This document shows, one piece after another, positions 25,744-34,213 of a stretch of DNA of 64,000 nucleotides. Position 1 is the stretch's first letter; each line of letters begins with the position of its first letter. Location of the stretch: NCBI RefSeq assembly GCF_030209575.1, contig NZ_JARVRS010000001.1, positions 1,488,001 through 1,552,000 of the forward strand, read 5' to 3'. The DNA is from Leifsonia sp. fls2-241-R2A-40a (GTDB lineage Bacteria; Actinomycetota; Actinomycetes; Actinomycetales; Microbacteriaceae). The translations under genes and the position numbers were made by a program. Below the pieces are notes generated by a model. That model saw only the letters and a program-made list of their open reading frames with translations. It did not search any database and was not told the origin of the DNA.

Positions 25744-28725
25744 ATGCCCCACCCCATCGGTCCGCGCGCGTCGCTGACGTCGCCGTCCGAGGCGCTGCGC
25801 CTCAACGGACTGGATGCTCTCTTCCACGGTCACCCCGACGGCGTCTGCGTCGTCGACGTCTCCGGGACGTTCGTCGAGTCCAATGGCGCGCTCGCCGCCC
25901 TCACCGGTTACCCGTCCGAGCAACTGGTCGGGATGCGGTTCGCGCAGCTGCTGCACCCGGACTCCCTCGACTACACGATGGCGCGGTTCCGTGAAGCGCT
26001 GACGGGCGAGAACCGCCGGTACGTGACCCGCATCGTGACGCCGGAGGGGCGCATCCGCTCGCTGGACGTGACGATCCTCCCGTTGCGCGGCACCGACGGC
26101 GAGGTGGCCGCCGTCCTGGCGATCGCGCGCGACATCGGCGACGTGGAGCGTTCCGCCGCCGCCGCGGCCGGGAACGAGGCCCTCGTGCGGATGGCGGCGC
26201 GCATCGCCGGCTTCGCCGGCTGGGTCGTCGACGTGGTCACGGGCGAGATCATGTGGAGCGAGGGACTGTTCCACCTGCTCGGACTGCAGCCCGGGCGCGT
26301 GCCGGTCGACGCGGAGGCGCTCGCCCTCTTCCAACCGCAGGACCGCCGGGCCGTCCGGACCGCCTTCCAGCGGACCGTGGTGCACGGCGTCCCTCTGGAT
26401 CTCCGCGCCACGATCGTGCACCCCTCCGGGCGCCTCATGCACGCGCACCTCGTCGGCGAGCCGGAGCGCAACGAGATCGGTGAGGTCGTGCGCATCCACG
26501 GTGCGTTCCATGACGTGACGGCGCTCGTGCAGCACCGCGAGGAGCAGCGCGCCATGGCACGGCTGCTGCGCAGCTCGCTCGACCAGGTGCACGACGCCAT
26601 CGCGTTCGTCGACCGCTCCTGGCAGTTCACCTTCGCCAACTCGTGGGCCCTGCAGTTGGTCGGGCTCGACGAGTCGGAGCTGCGCGAGAAGACGATCTGG
26701 GAGCTGTTCCCGACCGCGCTCGGCAGCCCGTTCGAGCAGATCTACCGCGACGCGATGGAGAACGGCGAGGCGGGCAGCGCCCGCGCCTACTCGCCCGAGT
26801 GGAACTCCTGGTTCGAGGTGGATGCGCATCCCACCGAGGAGGGCATCGCCGTCATCGTGCGCGACGTCACCGAGGATCAGGAGGCCCGGCGCAAGCTCGA
26901 GCAGTACACGCGCAGGGTCGCCTCCCAGGCCGCCCTGCTCGATGCCGCCCGCGACGCCATCCTGGTGCGTGACCTGGGCGGCATGGTCCGCTACTGGAAC
27001 CGCGGCGCCGAGACCATCTACGGCATCTCGGCGGCGGAGGCCGTCGGGCGGTCGGTGCGCGACCTGCTCTACGAGGACCCGGCGGAGTTCGACGCGGCGA
27101 GCGAAGCGCTGATGCGCGACGGCTTCTGGGTGGGCGAGCTGCGCCAGCGGCGCGCCGACGGCTCGGAGATCATCGCCGACTGCCGGTGGCAGCTGTCGCG
27201 CGGCGAGGACGGGCAGGTCACCGTCTTCGCCGTCAACTCCGACATCACCGAGCATCGCCGGCAGGAGGAGCAGCGCATCCGGGCGCAGCGCCTGGAGAGC
27301 CTGGGGACGCTCGCGGGCGGGATCGCCCACGACCTCAACAACGTGCTCACGCCCATCCTCATGTCGGTCCAGCTGCTGCGTCAGGACGAGCAGGATGAGC
27401 GGCGCCGCGACATGCTCGACGCCCTGGATGCTGCGGCGCAGCGGGGAGCGGCGATGATCCGTCAGGTGCTCTCGTTCGCCCGGGGCACGGAGGGCCGGCG
27501 TGAGCTCGTCGACCTGCCGACGCTCCTCGCGGAGCTGGCGAGCTTCTGCCGGGAGACCCTGCCGAAATCGATCGAGCTCGTCGTGGATGCGCCCGAGCAG
27601 CTGCCTGCGGTGGCGGGCGACGGCACGGAGCTGTTCCAGGTGCTCGTCAACCTGATCACCAACGCCCGGGACGCGATGCCCGACGGCGGGGTGGTGACCG
27701 TGCGCGCCGTCGCGCGCGGCGACGTCGTACGGCTCGACGTCCGGGATTCGGGTGTCGGGATGGATGCGGCGACGGCGGCCCGCATCCTGGAGCCGTTCTT
27801 CACGACCAAGGAGACGGGGACCGGGCTGGGCCTGCCCACCTCCGCCGCGATCGTGAAGGCGCACGGCGGCGAGCTGCAGGTCGAGACCGCGCTGGGCGCC
27901 GGCACGTCGATCGGCTTCGAGCTGCCGGTCGCCAGCGCGGGAGTCGAGGCGCCGTCGCGCGGAGGGGCGCCCGTGCCGCGCCCGGGTCGCGGTCGCCGCG
28001 TGCTCGTCGTGGATGACGAATCGGCGATCTGCGAACTGGTCCGGCAGACGCTCGACCACAACGGGTTCGTCACCGAGATCGCGCACGGCCGCGAAGCGCT
28101 CGACCTGATCTCGCAGGGGCCGCGCTTCGACGCGGTGGTGACGGACATCATGATGCCCGGCGTGCCGGGCGACGTGATCGCGCGGCGCGTGGCCGCCGAG
28201 CAGCCGCAGGCGGCGGTGGTGCTGATGAGCGGGCTGCTGCCGGGCCCCGGGGCTCGCGCCGCGGTCGAGCGCGACGGGGCGCACTTCCTCGCCAAGCCGT
28301 TCACGCCGGCCACGCTGCTGGCGACGCTGGATGCGGCCCTGCGCAGGCGGGCGGAGACCGACCCGGGCAGCGGCGCAGGCAGCGACACGGAGGAGGTCCT
28401 CCATTCGGTGCTGGAGCCCGTGCTCCGTGAGGCGGCGGCCGCCCTCGCGGCGGGTGAGCCCTCGGAGGAGGAGCGCGTGCGGCTGCACGATCTCCTGGCC
28501 GGCGCGGCTGAGGCGGCTCAGCGGACCCTCGGCGACCGCGCGCGGAACCCGCGCATCCACCGGATCGTCGGTGCTGCCGCCTCGGCGGCAATGGCCCTGT
28601 CGTTCGGTCTGGGCACGGTCCCGACGGACGACGTACGGCAGCGGCTCGAGGAGGGGCTGGATCTCATGGCGGCGAGATCCTGGCCACCCGAAGACCAGGA
28701 TCCCGCCGCTGAGGTGCCGCGCTGA
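25744..28725 (+). CDS. multi-PAS hybrid histidine kinase with receiver domain
   Basis: A 993-residue soluble sensor kinase with no membrane segment. Four PAS-type domains occupy about residues 20-510. They are followed by HisKA with the phosphorylatable His529 in GGIAHDLNN, an HATPase domain (N-box NLITNARDAMPDG, G-boxes DSGVGMD and TGLGLPT) and a receiver domain with Asp801 in VTDIMMPG. A helical C-terminal tail of about 115 residues has no recognised domain and may be a phosphotransfer or dimerisation element. It starts 7 nt after TACAAT (25731-25736). Stimulus unknown; the soluble PAS array suggests an intracellular or redox/light signal. Confidence 0.92.
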   Translation: MPHPIGPRASLTSPSEALRLNGLDALFHGHPDGVCVVDVSGTFVESNGALAALTGYPSEQLVGMRFAQLLHPDSLDYTMARFREALTGENRRYVTRIVTPEGRIRSLDVTILPLRGTDGEVAAVLAIARDIGDVERSAAAAAGNEALVRMAARIAGFAGWVVDVVTGEIMWSEGLFHLLGLQPGRVPVDAEALALFQPQDRRAVRTAFQRTVVHGVPLDLRATIVHPSGRLMHAHLVGEPERNEIGEVVRIHGAFHDVTALVQHREEQRAMARLLRSSLDQVHDAIAFVDRSWQFTFANSWALQLVGLDESELREKTIWELFPTALGSPFEQIYRDAMENGEAGSARAYSPEWNSWFEVDAHPTEEGIAVIVRDVTEDQEARRKLEQYTRRVASQAALLDAARDAILVRDLGGMVRYWNRGAETIYGISAAEAVGRSVRDLLYEDPAEFDAASEALMRDGFWVGELRQRRADGSEIIADCRWQLSRGEDGQVTVFAVNSDITEHRRQEEQRIRAQRLESLGTLAGGIAHDLNNVLTPILMSVQLLRQDEQDERRRDMLDALDAAAQRGAAMIRQVLSFARGTEGRRELVDLPTLLAELASFCRETLPKSIELVVDAPEQLPAVAGDGTELFQVLVNLITNARDAMPDGGVVTVRAVARGDVVRLDVRDSGVGMDAATAARILEPFFTTKETGTGLGLPTSAAIVKAHGGELQVETALGAGTSIGFELPVASAGVEAPSRGGAPVPRPGRGRRVLVVDDESAICELVRQTLDHNGFVTEIAHGREALDLISQGPRFDAVVTDIMMPGVPGDVIARRVAAEQPQAAVVLMSGLLPGPGARAAVERDGAHFLAKPFTPATLLATLDAALRRRAETDPGSGAGSDTEEVLHSVLEPVLREAAAALAAGEPSEEERVRLHDLLAGAAEAAQRTLGDRARNPRIHRIVGAAASAAMALSFGLGTVPTDDVRQRLEEGLDLMAARSWPPEDQDPAAEVPR

Positions 28726-28756
28726 CGCTGCCGGGACCGGGGGGAACGGGGCAGCG
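28726..28756 (+). terminator. hairpin after the hybrid kinase
   Basis: CGCTGCC (28726-28732) is complementary to GGCAGCG (28750-28756), starting directly after the kinase stop codon. No T-run follows. Confidence 0.5.
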
Positions 28757-28853
28757 CCGAACGCGCGACGAATCGATCCTCCGGGGCACGCTCATCCCTG
28801 TGCAACGGTTCAGAGCAGGTCGTGTGCGTTTCCCGAACAAAAAAGTACCTGAC

Positions 28854-28865
28854 GAGAGCGCTCTC
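28854..28865. promoter_or_regulatory. LacI-type palindromic operator GAGAGCGCTCTC
   Basis: This is a perfect 12-bp palindrome with a central CG, the geometry of LacI-family operators in actinobacteria (compare the CebR site, TGGGAGCGCTCCCA). It lies 18 bases before the start of the small gene at 28884. No LacI gene is adjacent; the nearest one is about 14.5 kb away and has a different predicted operator. Confidence 0.55.
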
Positions 28866-28883
28866 CTGTGCGAGGCTTCAGAC

Positions 28884-29189
28884 ATGAAGGAATCTCACGG
28901 TGCCGAATTGACGGAGCCGGCGTCGGTTCACGGGCCGGGTCGCGCCCCGGCCGGGATGCCCCTCACGATCCGCCTCGGGGAGCGCGAGTTCGCTGCCCTG
29001 GTGCGGATCGCCCGCTCGCGGGACACCACTGCCGCCGCCCTCGTGGAGCAGCTCGTGCTGCACGCTCTGAGCAAGGCGGACGTTCCTCCTCCGGCGGATT
29101 CGCACCCCGCCCGGCGGCACACGACGTACGAGGAGGCCACGGCGGGATTCCGCCAGGACGCCCCCGTGAGGACGGCTCCCGACATGTGA
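28884..29189 (+). CDS. small ribbon-helix-helix-like protein
   Basis: A 101-residue protein with a disordered N-terminal 25 residues, then PLTIRLGEREFAALVRIARSRDTTAAALVEQLVLHAL. That reads as a strand followed by two helices, as in ribbon-helix-helix DNA-binding proteins, and a polar tail follows. The CopG-type assignment rests on this short pattern only. The gene sits alone between the kinase and the NRAMP operon and has a palindromic operator-like site close upstream. Confidence 0.6.
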   Translation: MKESHGAELTEPASVHGPGRAPAGMPLTIRLGEREFAALVRIARSRDTTAAALVEQLVLHALSKADVPPPADSHPARRHTTYEEATAGFRQDAPVRTAPDM

Positions 29190-29253
29190 GCCGTCGAGGA
29201 GGCACCACGCCCAGCACTGTCACCGTTCTCACAGCGGGCGTACAGTCCTGGGC

Positions 29254-29703
29254 GTGATCCATCGACAGCTGGCGGGCGCCGCACTGGTGCTGCTCGTCGC
29301 CGGCGGCCTTTCGGCCTGCTCGGCGGACGACTCGGCACGGAGCAGTCTCTCGCAGTCGGCCGGGACCGCAGCGTCCGCCGCGCGCGCTGCGGGACTCGTG
29401 CTCGGACTGCAGGAGGCCGACCACATCCTTCCGACCGTGATGGATACGGGGCTCTCGGATGCGGCCGACCGCCTGAGCCAGGAGGCCATGTCCGTCTCGA
29501 CCATGACGGCGCAGGGCGGAATCGGAGTGAGCCGCGATCGCGTGCTGACGGACATCCGCGCAGCGCAGGACGCGGTGGCGTCGGCTCAGCGTGCATCGGC
29601 CGCCGGGCACGACTCGGGCAAGGCCCTCGATCCGCAGCGCCGCCGGCTCGATCGGCTCGCACAGCAGCTCGACGCGGCATCGAAGCGGCTGGAACGCGGA
29701 TGA
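29254..29703 (+). CDS. lipoprotein, first gene of the NRAMP-like operon
   Basis: A 149-residue secreted protein with a lipobox: after a hydrophobic stretch (GAALVLLVAGG), LSAC places the lipidated Cys at residue 22. The mature part is helical, Ala/Arg/Asp-rich, with no known domain. The GTG start is 7 nt from TACAGT (29241-29246). Its stop overlaps the next start (ATGA at 29700), so it is co-translated with the metal transporter and may act with it at the membrane surface. Confidence 0.75.
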   Translation: MIHRQLAGAALVLLVAGGLSACSADDSARSSLSQSAGTAASAARAAGLVLGLQEADHILPTVMDTGLSDAADRLSQEAMSVSTMTAQGGIGVSRDRVLTDIRAAQDAVASAQRASAAGHDSGKALDPQRRRLDRLAQQLDAASKRLERG

Positions 29704-30932
29704 AGGGGCTCTTCGCCGTCGCACTGGGCGTGCTCACCGCCATCGGCGGCTTCGTCGACATCGGTGATCTCGTCACCAACAGTGTCGTCGGTTCCCGTTT
29801 CGGGATGACGCTGACGTGGGTCGTCATCGTCGGTGTCATCGGCATCTGCATCTTCGCCCAGATGTCCGGGAGGGTCGCCGCAGTGAGCGGGCGGGCGACT
29901 TTCGAGATCATCCGGGAGCGCCTGGGCGCACGGATGGCGCTCGCGAACCTCTCCGCGTCGTTCCTCATCAACCTGCTCACCTTGGCGGCCGAGGTCGGAG
30001 GAATCGCGCTCTCCCTGCAGCTGGCCTCCAGCATCTCGCCGACGCTGTGGTTCCCGGTCGCCGCGATCGCCGTCTGGATCGTCATCTGGCGCGTGAAGTT
30101 CTCGATCCTCGAGAACGTCACCGGGCTGCTCGGGCTCGCCCTCGTCGTGTTCGCCGTCGCGCTGTTCCTCCTCCATCCCGACTGGACGTCGCTCGGCTCC
30201 CAGGTACTGCTCACACCGTCGCCCCACACGGACGAGTCGCCGGCGACCTACTGGTACTACGCGGTCGCACTGTTCGGCGCCGCGATGACCCCCTACGAGG
30301 TGTTCTTCTTCTCCTCCGGGGCCATCGAGGAGAAGTGGAAGACCAAGGATCTCTCCCAGTCGCGCCTCAACGTTCTCGTCGGGTTCCCGCTCGGCGGTCT
30401 GCTCTCGCTGTCCATCGCCGCGTGCGCCGCCGTCGTGCTGCTGCCCAAGGGGATCGCGGTGGAGTCGCTCTTCGAGACGGCGCTGCCGGTGGCGCAGGCG
30501 CTGGGCAAGATCGGGCTGATCGTCGTCATCCTCGGATTCGTCGCCGCGACCTTCGGCGCAGCCCTCGAGGTGACCCTCTCGAGCGGGTACACGCTCGCGC
30601 AGTTCTTCGGCTGGCCGTGGGGCAAGTTCCGGCGTCCCGCGTCGGCGTCGCGCTTCCACGCGGTGATGATCCTGTCGCTGGTGGTCGCGCTGGGCATCCT
30701 GTTCACCGGGGTCGATCCGGTGCAGGTGACGGAGTTCTCGGTGGTCTTCTCGGCGATCGCCCTGCCGCTGACGTATCTGCCCATCCTGATCGTCGCCAAC
30801 GACCCGCAGTACATGGGCGACAAGGTCAACGGCCGGGTGACCAACTTCTTCGGGCTGATCTACCTCGGCATCATCCTGGTGGCGTCGATCGCCGCCATCC
30901 CTCTTATGATCGTGACAGGAGCGGGCGCATGA
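29700..30932 (+). CDS. atypical NRAMP-family transporter
   Basis: A 410-residue membrane protein with about eleven hydrophobic helices in the NRAMP order. The helix-1 metal motif, normally D-P-G-N, reads D20-I-G-D23. The helix-6 motif, normally containing M-P-H, reads M196-T-P-Y-E200. These changes resemble NRAMP-related proteins that transport Mg2+ or other substrates rather than Mn2+/Fe2+; the cargo here is unproven. It overlaps both neighbours by four bases and is followed by two PRC-barrel-like proteins. Confidence 0.85.
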   Translation: MKGLFAVALGVLTAIGGFVDIGDLVTNSVVGSRFGMTLTWVVIVGVIGICIFAQMSGRVAAVSGRATFEIIRERLGARMALANLSASFLINLLTLAAEVGGIALSLQLASSISPTLWFPVAAIAVWIVIWRVKFSILENVTGLLGLALVVFAVALFLLHPDWTSLGSQVLLTPSPHTDESPATYWYYAVALFGAAMTPYEVFFFSSGAIEEKWKTKDLSQSRLNVLVGFPLGGLLSLSIAACAAVVLLPKGIAVESLFETALPVAQALGKIGLIVVILGFVAATFGAALEVTLSSGYTLAQFFGWPWGKFRRPASASRFHAVMILSLVVALGILFTGVDPVQVTEFSVVFSAIALPLTYLPILIVANDPQYMGDKVNGRVTNFFGLIYLGIILVASIAAIPLMIVTGAGA

Positions 30933-31333
30933 ACGAACGCCGTCGACTGCCCGCGCCGCCCCGGGTCGCCGGGCGCGTCTTCGACGCCGGACTCGACCTG
31001 CTGGACCGGCAGATGCTCGACCCGGACGGCGTGCCGGTCAGCACCGTCGACGATGTCGAAGTGACGAACCCGGCCGATGCGGCGCACCTCGACCCGCAGG
31101 AGCCGCCTCGGGTGTCGGCGCTACTCACGGGGCCGGTCCTGCTCACGCGCGTCTTCGGCGGCCGGCTTCCGGACTCGCGCTTCATCCGCATCCCCTGGAA
31201 GGTCGTCGCCGACCTGGGCATCGTCATCACAGTGGCGGTCGCCGCCGATTCGCTCGACGCCAGCTGGACGGAGCGGTGGCTCCGCGACCACGTGATCGCC
31301 CGCATCCCCGGAGGTCGCCATGATCCTGAGTGA
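30929..31333 (+). CDS. PRC-barrel-like protein A
   Basis: A 134-residue protein. LDLLDRQMLDPDGVPVSTVDDVEVTN matches the opening strands of PRC-barrel domains, and the C-terminal part is GRLPDSRFIRIPWKVVADLGIVITV. It has no convincing membrane helix. PRC barrels bind small molecules or proteins at membranes. It overlaps the transporter by 4 bases and the next gene by 14, so the three are probably produced together; a regulatory subunit role is inference. Confidence 0.72.
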   Translation: MNERRRLPAPPRVAGRVFDAGLDLLDRQMLDPDGVPVSTVDDVEVTNPADAAHLDPQEPPRVSALLTGPVLLTRVFGGRLPDSRFIRIPWKVVADLGIVITVAVAADSLDASWTERWLRDHVIARIPGGRHDPE

Positions 31334-31664
31334 CCTGCTCGGCAACGCCGTGCTGACCGCGGACGGCGAGCGTCTGGGTGTGGTGGTGGATGCGCGATTC
31401 GCGCTCGACGGGCCACCCGACGGCCTGCTCGCCGCCGCCCGCCTCTACGGACTGGTGGTCAGCCCGCACTCGCACAGCTCGTTCGCCGGGTACGAGCGCA
31501 CCGGCGTCGATGCTCCCGCGCTGGTGGCGCGGTTCCTGGGCTGGCGGGCGCGCGGCTCCGTCCTGGTGCTGTGGTCGGATCTCGCGTCGATCGCCGACGG
31601 CACCGTGCGGCTGCGGCCCGGCGCGACCCTCTACTCGCCGCGGTTCCAGGAGGCGGGCGAGTGA
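31320..31664 (+). CDS. PRC-barrel-like protein B
   Basis: A 114-residue protein beginning MILSDLLGNAVLTADGERLGVVVDARFAL, a clear PRC-barrel start, with a second strand pair in LYGLVVSPHSHSSFAGYERTGVDAPALV. GGAGG lies 5 nt before the ATG at 31320. It overlaps protein A's 3' end by 14 bases and the GT2 gene by 4. It probably forms a complex with protein A or the NRAMP-like transporter. Confidence 0.78.
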   Translation: MILSDLLGNAVLTADGERLGVVVDARFALDGPPDGLLAAARLYGLVVSPHSHSSFAGYERTGVDAPALVARFLGWRARGSVLVLWSDLASIADGTVRLRPGATLYSPRFQEAGE

Positions 31665-32641
31665 CCGTCGACGCCGAGTACGTCCTGCCGTTGCGCTGGG
31701 CCGACGACGCCGGGCTCGACGAGCTGGTCGGTTACCTGACCGGGTTGCGGGACCTGATCGACGTGACCGTGGTGGACGGTTCGGCGCCCGAGCGCTTCGC
31801 TGCCCACGCGCACGCCTTCCCCGCGGGCGTCCGCCACCTCCCGGTCGAGCCGTGGCCCGGGCACAACGGCAAGGTGGCGGGCGTCATGACCGGGCTGCGC
31901 ACCGCGCGGCACGACCGCGTGGTGATCGCCGACGATGACGTCCGCTATGACGAGGGGGCGCTGCGCGCGGTGGTCGGGATGCTCGACTCGGCCGAGCTCG
32001 TCCGCCCCCAGAACGTGTTCGTCCCCGCTCCGTGGCATGCCCGCTGGGACACCGGCCGCATCCTCCTCAACCGGGCCCTCGGACATGACTACCCCGGCAC
32101 GCTGGCGGTCCGTCGCCGCACGGTGATCGACGCAGGAGGCTACGACGGGGATGTGCTGTTCGAGAACCTCGAACTGATCCGCACCGTCCTGGCCGCGGGC
32201 GGCCGTGTCGTCGCCGCCGACAGGATCGGCGTGGCCCGGCGGCCGCCGGAGGTGCGCCATTTCCTCCGGCAGCGGGTGCGTCAGGCGTACGACGACTTCG
32301 CGCAGCCGGGCCGCCTGCTGGCCGAGCTCGCCGTGCTGCCGCTGGTGCTCTTCTCCCTGCGTCGTCCCGCACGCCTGCTCGCCGCGGCCGGCGCTGTCGT
32401 GGCGCTCGCCGAGCTGGGCCGGCGTCGCGCGGGCGGCCGCAGGCTCTTCCCGGCGACCGCGGCCCCGTGGGCGCCGGCGTGGCTGGCGGAGCGCGCCGTG
32501 TGCGTGTGGCTCGCGCTCGGTGCGCGCCTGCGCGGAGGCGTCCGCTACTCGGACGGCCGCCTGCGGCGCGCCGCAACGCCCCTTGGCGAACTCCGCCGTG
32601 AAGCAGCGATTCGGCACGGATCCTCGGGTCGAACGCACTGA
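31661..32641 (+). CDS. GT2-type glycosyltransferase
   Basis: A 326-residue protein starting at GTG 31661 behind a perfect AGGAGG. The D-x-D-like motif VVIADDDVRYDEGALRAVV (key residues DDD) is the nucleotide-sugar metal site of GT2, and VIDAGGYDGDVLFENLE is the acceptor-side E-D region. One hydrophobic stretch follows (LLAAAGAVVALAEL). It is the last gene of the NRAMP-like operon; its presence suggests that the unit modifies an envelope glycan, but its sugar and acceptor are unknown. Confidence 0.85.
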   Translation: MTVDAEYVLPLRWADDAGLDELVGYLTGLRDLIDVTVVDGSAPERFAAHAHAFPAGVRHLPVEPWPGHNGKVAGVMTGLRTARHDRVVIADDDVRYDEGALRAVVGMLDSAELVRPQNVFVPAPWHARWDTGRILLNRALGHDYPGTLAVRRRTVIDAGGYDGDVLFENLELIRTVLAAGGRVVAADRIGVARRPPEVRHFLRQRVRQAYDDFAQPGRLLAELAVLPLVLFSLRRPARLLAAAGAVVALAELGRRRAGGRRLFPATAAPWAPAWLAERAVCVWLALGARLRGGVRYSDGRLRRAATPLGELRREAAIRHGSSGRTH

Positions 32642-32696
32642 AGGTGCGCGGTGGCAACCACTTGACCGGGTTCTGCCGCGCAGGTTCGCTCGGAAC

Positions 32697-33734
32697 ATGA
32701 CACCACGCATCACCTCGCGGGGGCCGGTGAGCGAGGCGCTCCGTGCAGCGCTGCAGAACGACCCCTTCTCCGCTTCGGATGAATTGGCCCGCTTCTCCGC
32801 CGAAACCGCCCGTGCGCTCGAAGCCGAGCCCGACCTCCTCACTGACGAGGACCTCCAACTCACCCTGTTCCTGCTCTACGGGCTGCATTACGGCGACACC
32901 GTCGACGCCGACGACGAGTGGGAGTGGAACCCCGACCTGCTGCGCACCCGGCGCACCATCGAGCGCGCGTTCGAGCGGCAACTGCGCGACCGCATCCCGC
33001 TCGGCGACCTGCCCGAGCCGACCGCCGACGCCGTCGCGGCCTACCTGTTCGACCTCACCTCCGAGGACGCCGGCCCGAGCCTCTCCCGCTTCCTCGCCAA
33101 GAAGGCGACCGAGGAGCAGGCGAAGGAGTTCGTCATCCACCGCTCCATCTACACGCGTAAAGAGGCGGACCCGCACTCGTGGGCCATCCCGCGCCTCACC
33201 GGGCGGCCGAAGGCGGCTCTGGTCGAGGTGCAGTCGGACGAGTACGGCGCCGGGCGGCCGGAGCGCATCCACGCGGAGATCTTCGGGCAGACCATGCGCA
33301 ACCTCGGCCTCGACGACGCGTACGGCGCGTACATCGACCAGGTGCCCGCGATCACGCTCGCCTCGTTCACGATGATGTCCATGTTCGGCCTCAACCGCAG
33401 CCTGCGCGGCGCGATCACCGGCCACCTGGCCGCGTTCGAGATGACCTCGTCCATCCCGAACCGGTTCTACGGCAACGGGTTCCGGCGGCTCGGCCACGGC
33501 GAGGACGTCACCTGGTACTACGACGAGCACGTCGAGGCGGATGCGGTGCACGAGCAGATCGCGGGCCGCGACCTCGCGGGAGGCCTGGCCGAGCAGCATC
33601 CCGAGCTGCTGCCCGACATCGTCTTCGGCGCGGCCGCCTGCCTCTACGTGGACGGCCTTGCGGGCCTGCACATGCTGGAGAGCTTCGAAGCGGGCCGCAG
33701 CTCGCTGCGTGAGCCGGCGGGAGTCCCGGCATGA
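32697..33734 (+). CDS. haem-oxygenase-like iron-dependent oxidase family protein
   Basis: A 345-residue soluble helical protein. VEVQSDEYGAGRPERIHAEIFGQTM and YYDEHVEADAVHE carry Glu/Asp/His residues in the order of the iron-containing redox enzyme (haem-oxygenase-like diiron oxidase) family. Family members catalyse oxidative chemistry such as N-oxygenation or C-C cleavage on small molecules. It overlaps the CDGSH gene by four bases, so the iron-sulfur protein is a plausible electron donor. Substrate unknown. Confidence 0.82.
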   Translation: MTPRITSRGPVSEALRAALQNDPFSASDELARFSAETARALEAEPDLLTDEDLQLTLFLLYGLHYGDTVDADDEWEWNPDLLRTRRTIERAFERQLRDRIPLGDLPEPTADAVAAYLFDLTSEDAGPSLSRFLAKKATEEQAKEFVIHRSIYTRKEADPHSWAIPRLTGRPKAALVEVQSDEYGAGRPERIHAEIFGQTMRNLGLDDAYGAYIDQVPAITLASFTMMSMFGLNRSLRGAITGHLAAFEMTSSIPNRFYGNGFRRLGHGEDVTWYYDEHVEADAVHEQIAGRDLAGGLAEQHPELLPDIVFGAAACLYVDGLAGLHMLESFEAGRSSLREPAGVPA

Positions 33735-33937
33735 GCGCGCACGAGGAGCAGCCGGTCATCGTCGCCTGCCCGGACGGCCCGCTGCTGGTGCGCGGGCACA
33801 TCGAGCTCACCGCCCCCGATGGCACCCCGATCGAGCAGCACCGCCGCACGGTCGCGCTGTGCCGGTGCGGCGTGTCCGCGATCAAGCCGTTCTGCGACGG
33901 CAGCCACAAGGCCATCCACTTCCGCACGGACATCTGA
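33731..33937 (+). CDS. CDGSH iron-sulfur protein
   Basis: A 68-residue protein with the complete [2Fe-2S] motif: Cys44-x-Cys46, then P-F-Cys55-D-G-S-His59. Such domains hold a labile cluster with three Cys and one His ligand and act in electron or cluster transfer. The start overlaps the iron-oxidase stop (ATGA), so the two are probably expressed as a pair. Confidence 0.93.
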   Translation: MSAHEEQPVIVACPDGPLLVRGHIELTAPDGTPIEQHRRTVALCRCGVSAIKPFCDGSHKAIHFRTDI

Positions 33938-33973
33938 CCGCGCACCCACCACCGATCGAGAGAAGGAGCGGAC

Positions 33974-34093
33974 ATGTCCGACCCCCAGCACACCGAAGGC
34001 GACCGCCACGACGAGAACACCGAGGCGGAGCAGCAGATCATCGACAAGCCCTCGCAGGCGGAAGGCGACGAGGGCGACAGCGACAACGGCTGA
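33974..34093 (+). CDS. 39-residue acidic peptide
   Basis: A short frame with an excellent AGAAGGAG ribosome-binding site 5 nt before its ATG. It encodes a strongly acidic, hydrophilic 39-residue peptide (Asp/Glu about one third) with no hydrophobic core. It lies 36 bases after the CDGSH gene and continues the operon. It resembles small, highly charged actinobacterial peptides of unknown role. Confidence 0.6.
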   Translation: MSDPQHTEGDRHDENTEAEQQIIDKPSQAEGDEGDSDNG

Positions 34094-34102
34094 GGGGGCG
34101 GC

Positions 34103-34213
34103 GTGACGACGGACCCCCTCACCAGCGGTGCGATCGCCTCCGCACTCGGCGCAAAGGCCGTCCGTGTGGAAGAGTTGCACCTCGACGGAGAGCCGGAGGA
34201 GGCACGCAGGTGA
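34103..34213 (+). CDS. 36-residue putative peptide
   Basis: A short frame starting at GTG 34103 with GAGGGGGCGG just upstream, ending in a TGA that overlaps the next gene's GTG (34210). It encodes 36 residues with a helical Ala-rich middle and an acidic end. The four-base stop/start overlap and the upstream ribosome-binding site support it, but codon bias alone cannot distinguish it from spacer. Confidence 0.4.
   Translation: MTTDPLTSGAIASALGAKAVRVEELHLDGEPEEARR

Noticed and set aside
25699-28560. Very long open frame on the minus strand opposite the hybrid kinase
   Set aside because: High-GC codon bias leaves antisense frames open. The plus-strand frame has a full PAS-HisKA-ATPase-receiver layout; the antisense product is Arg/Pro-rich with no domain.
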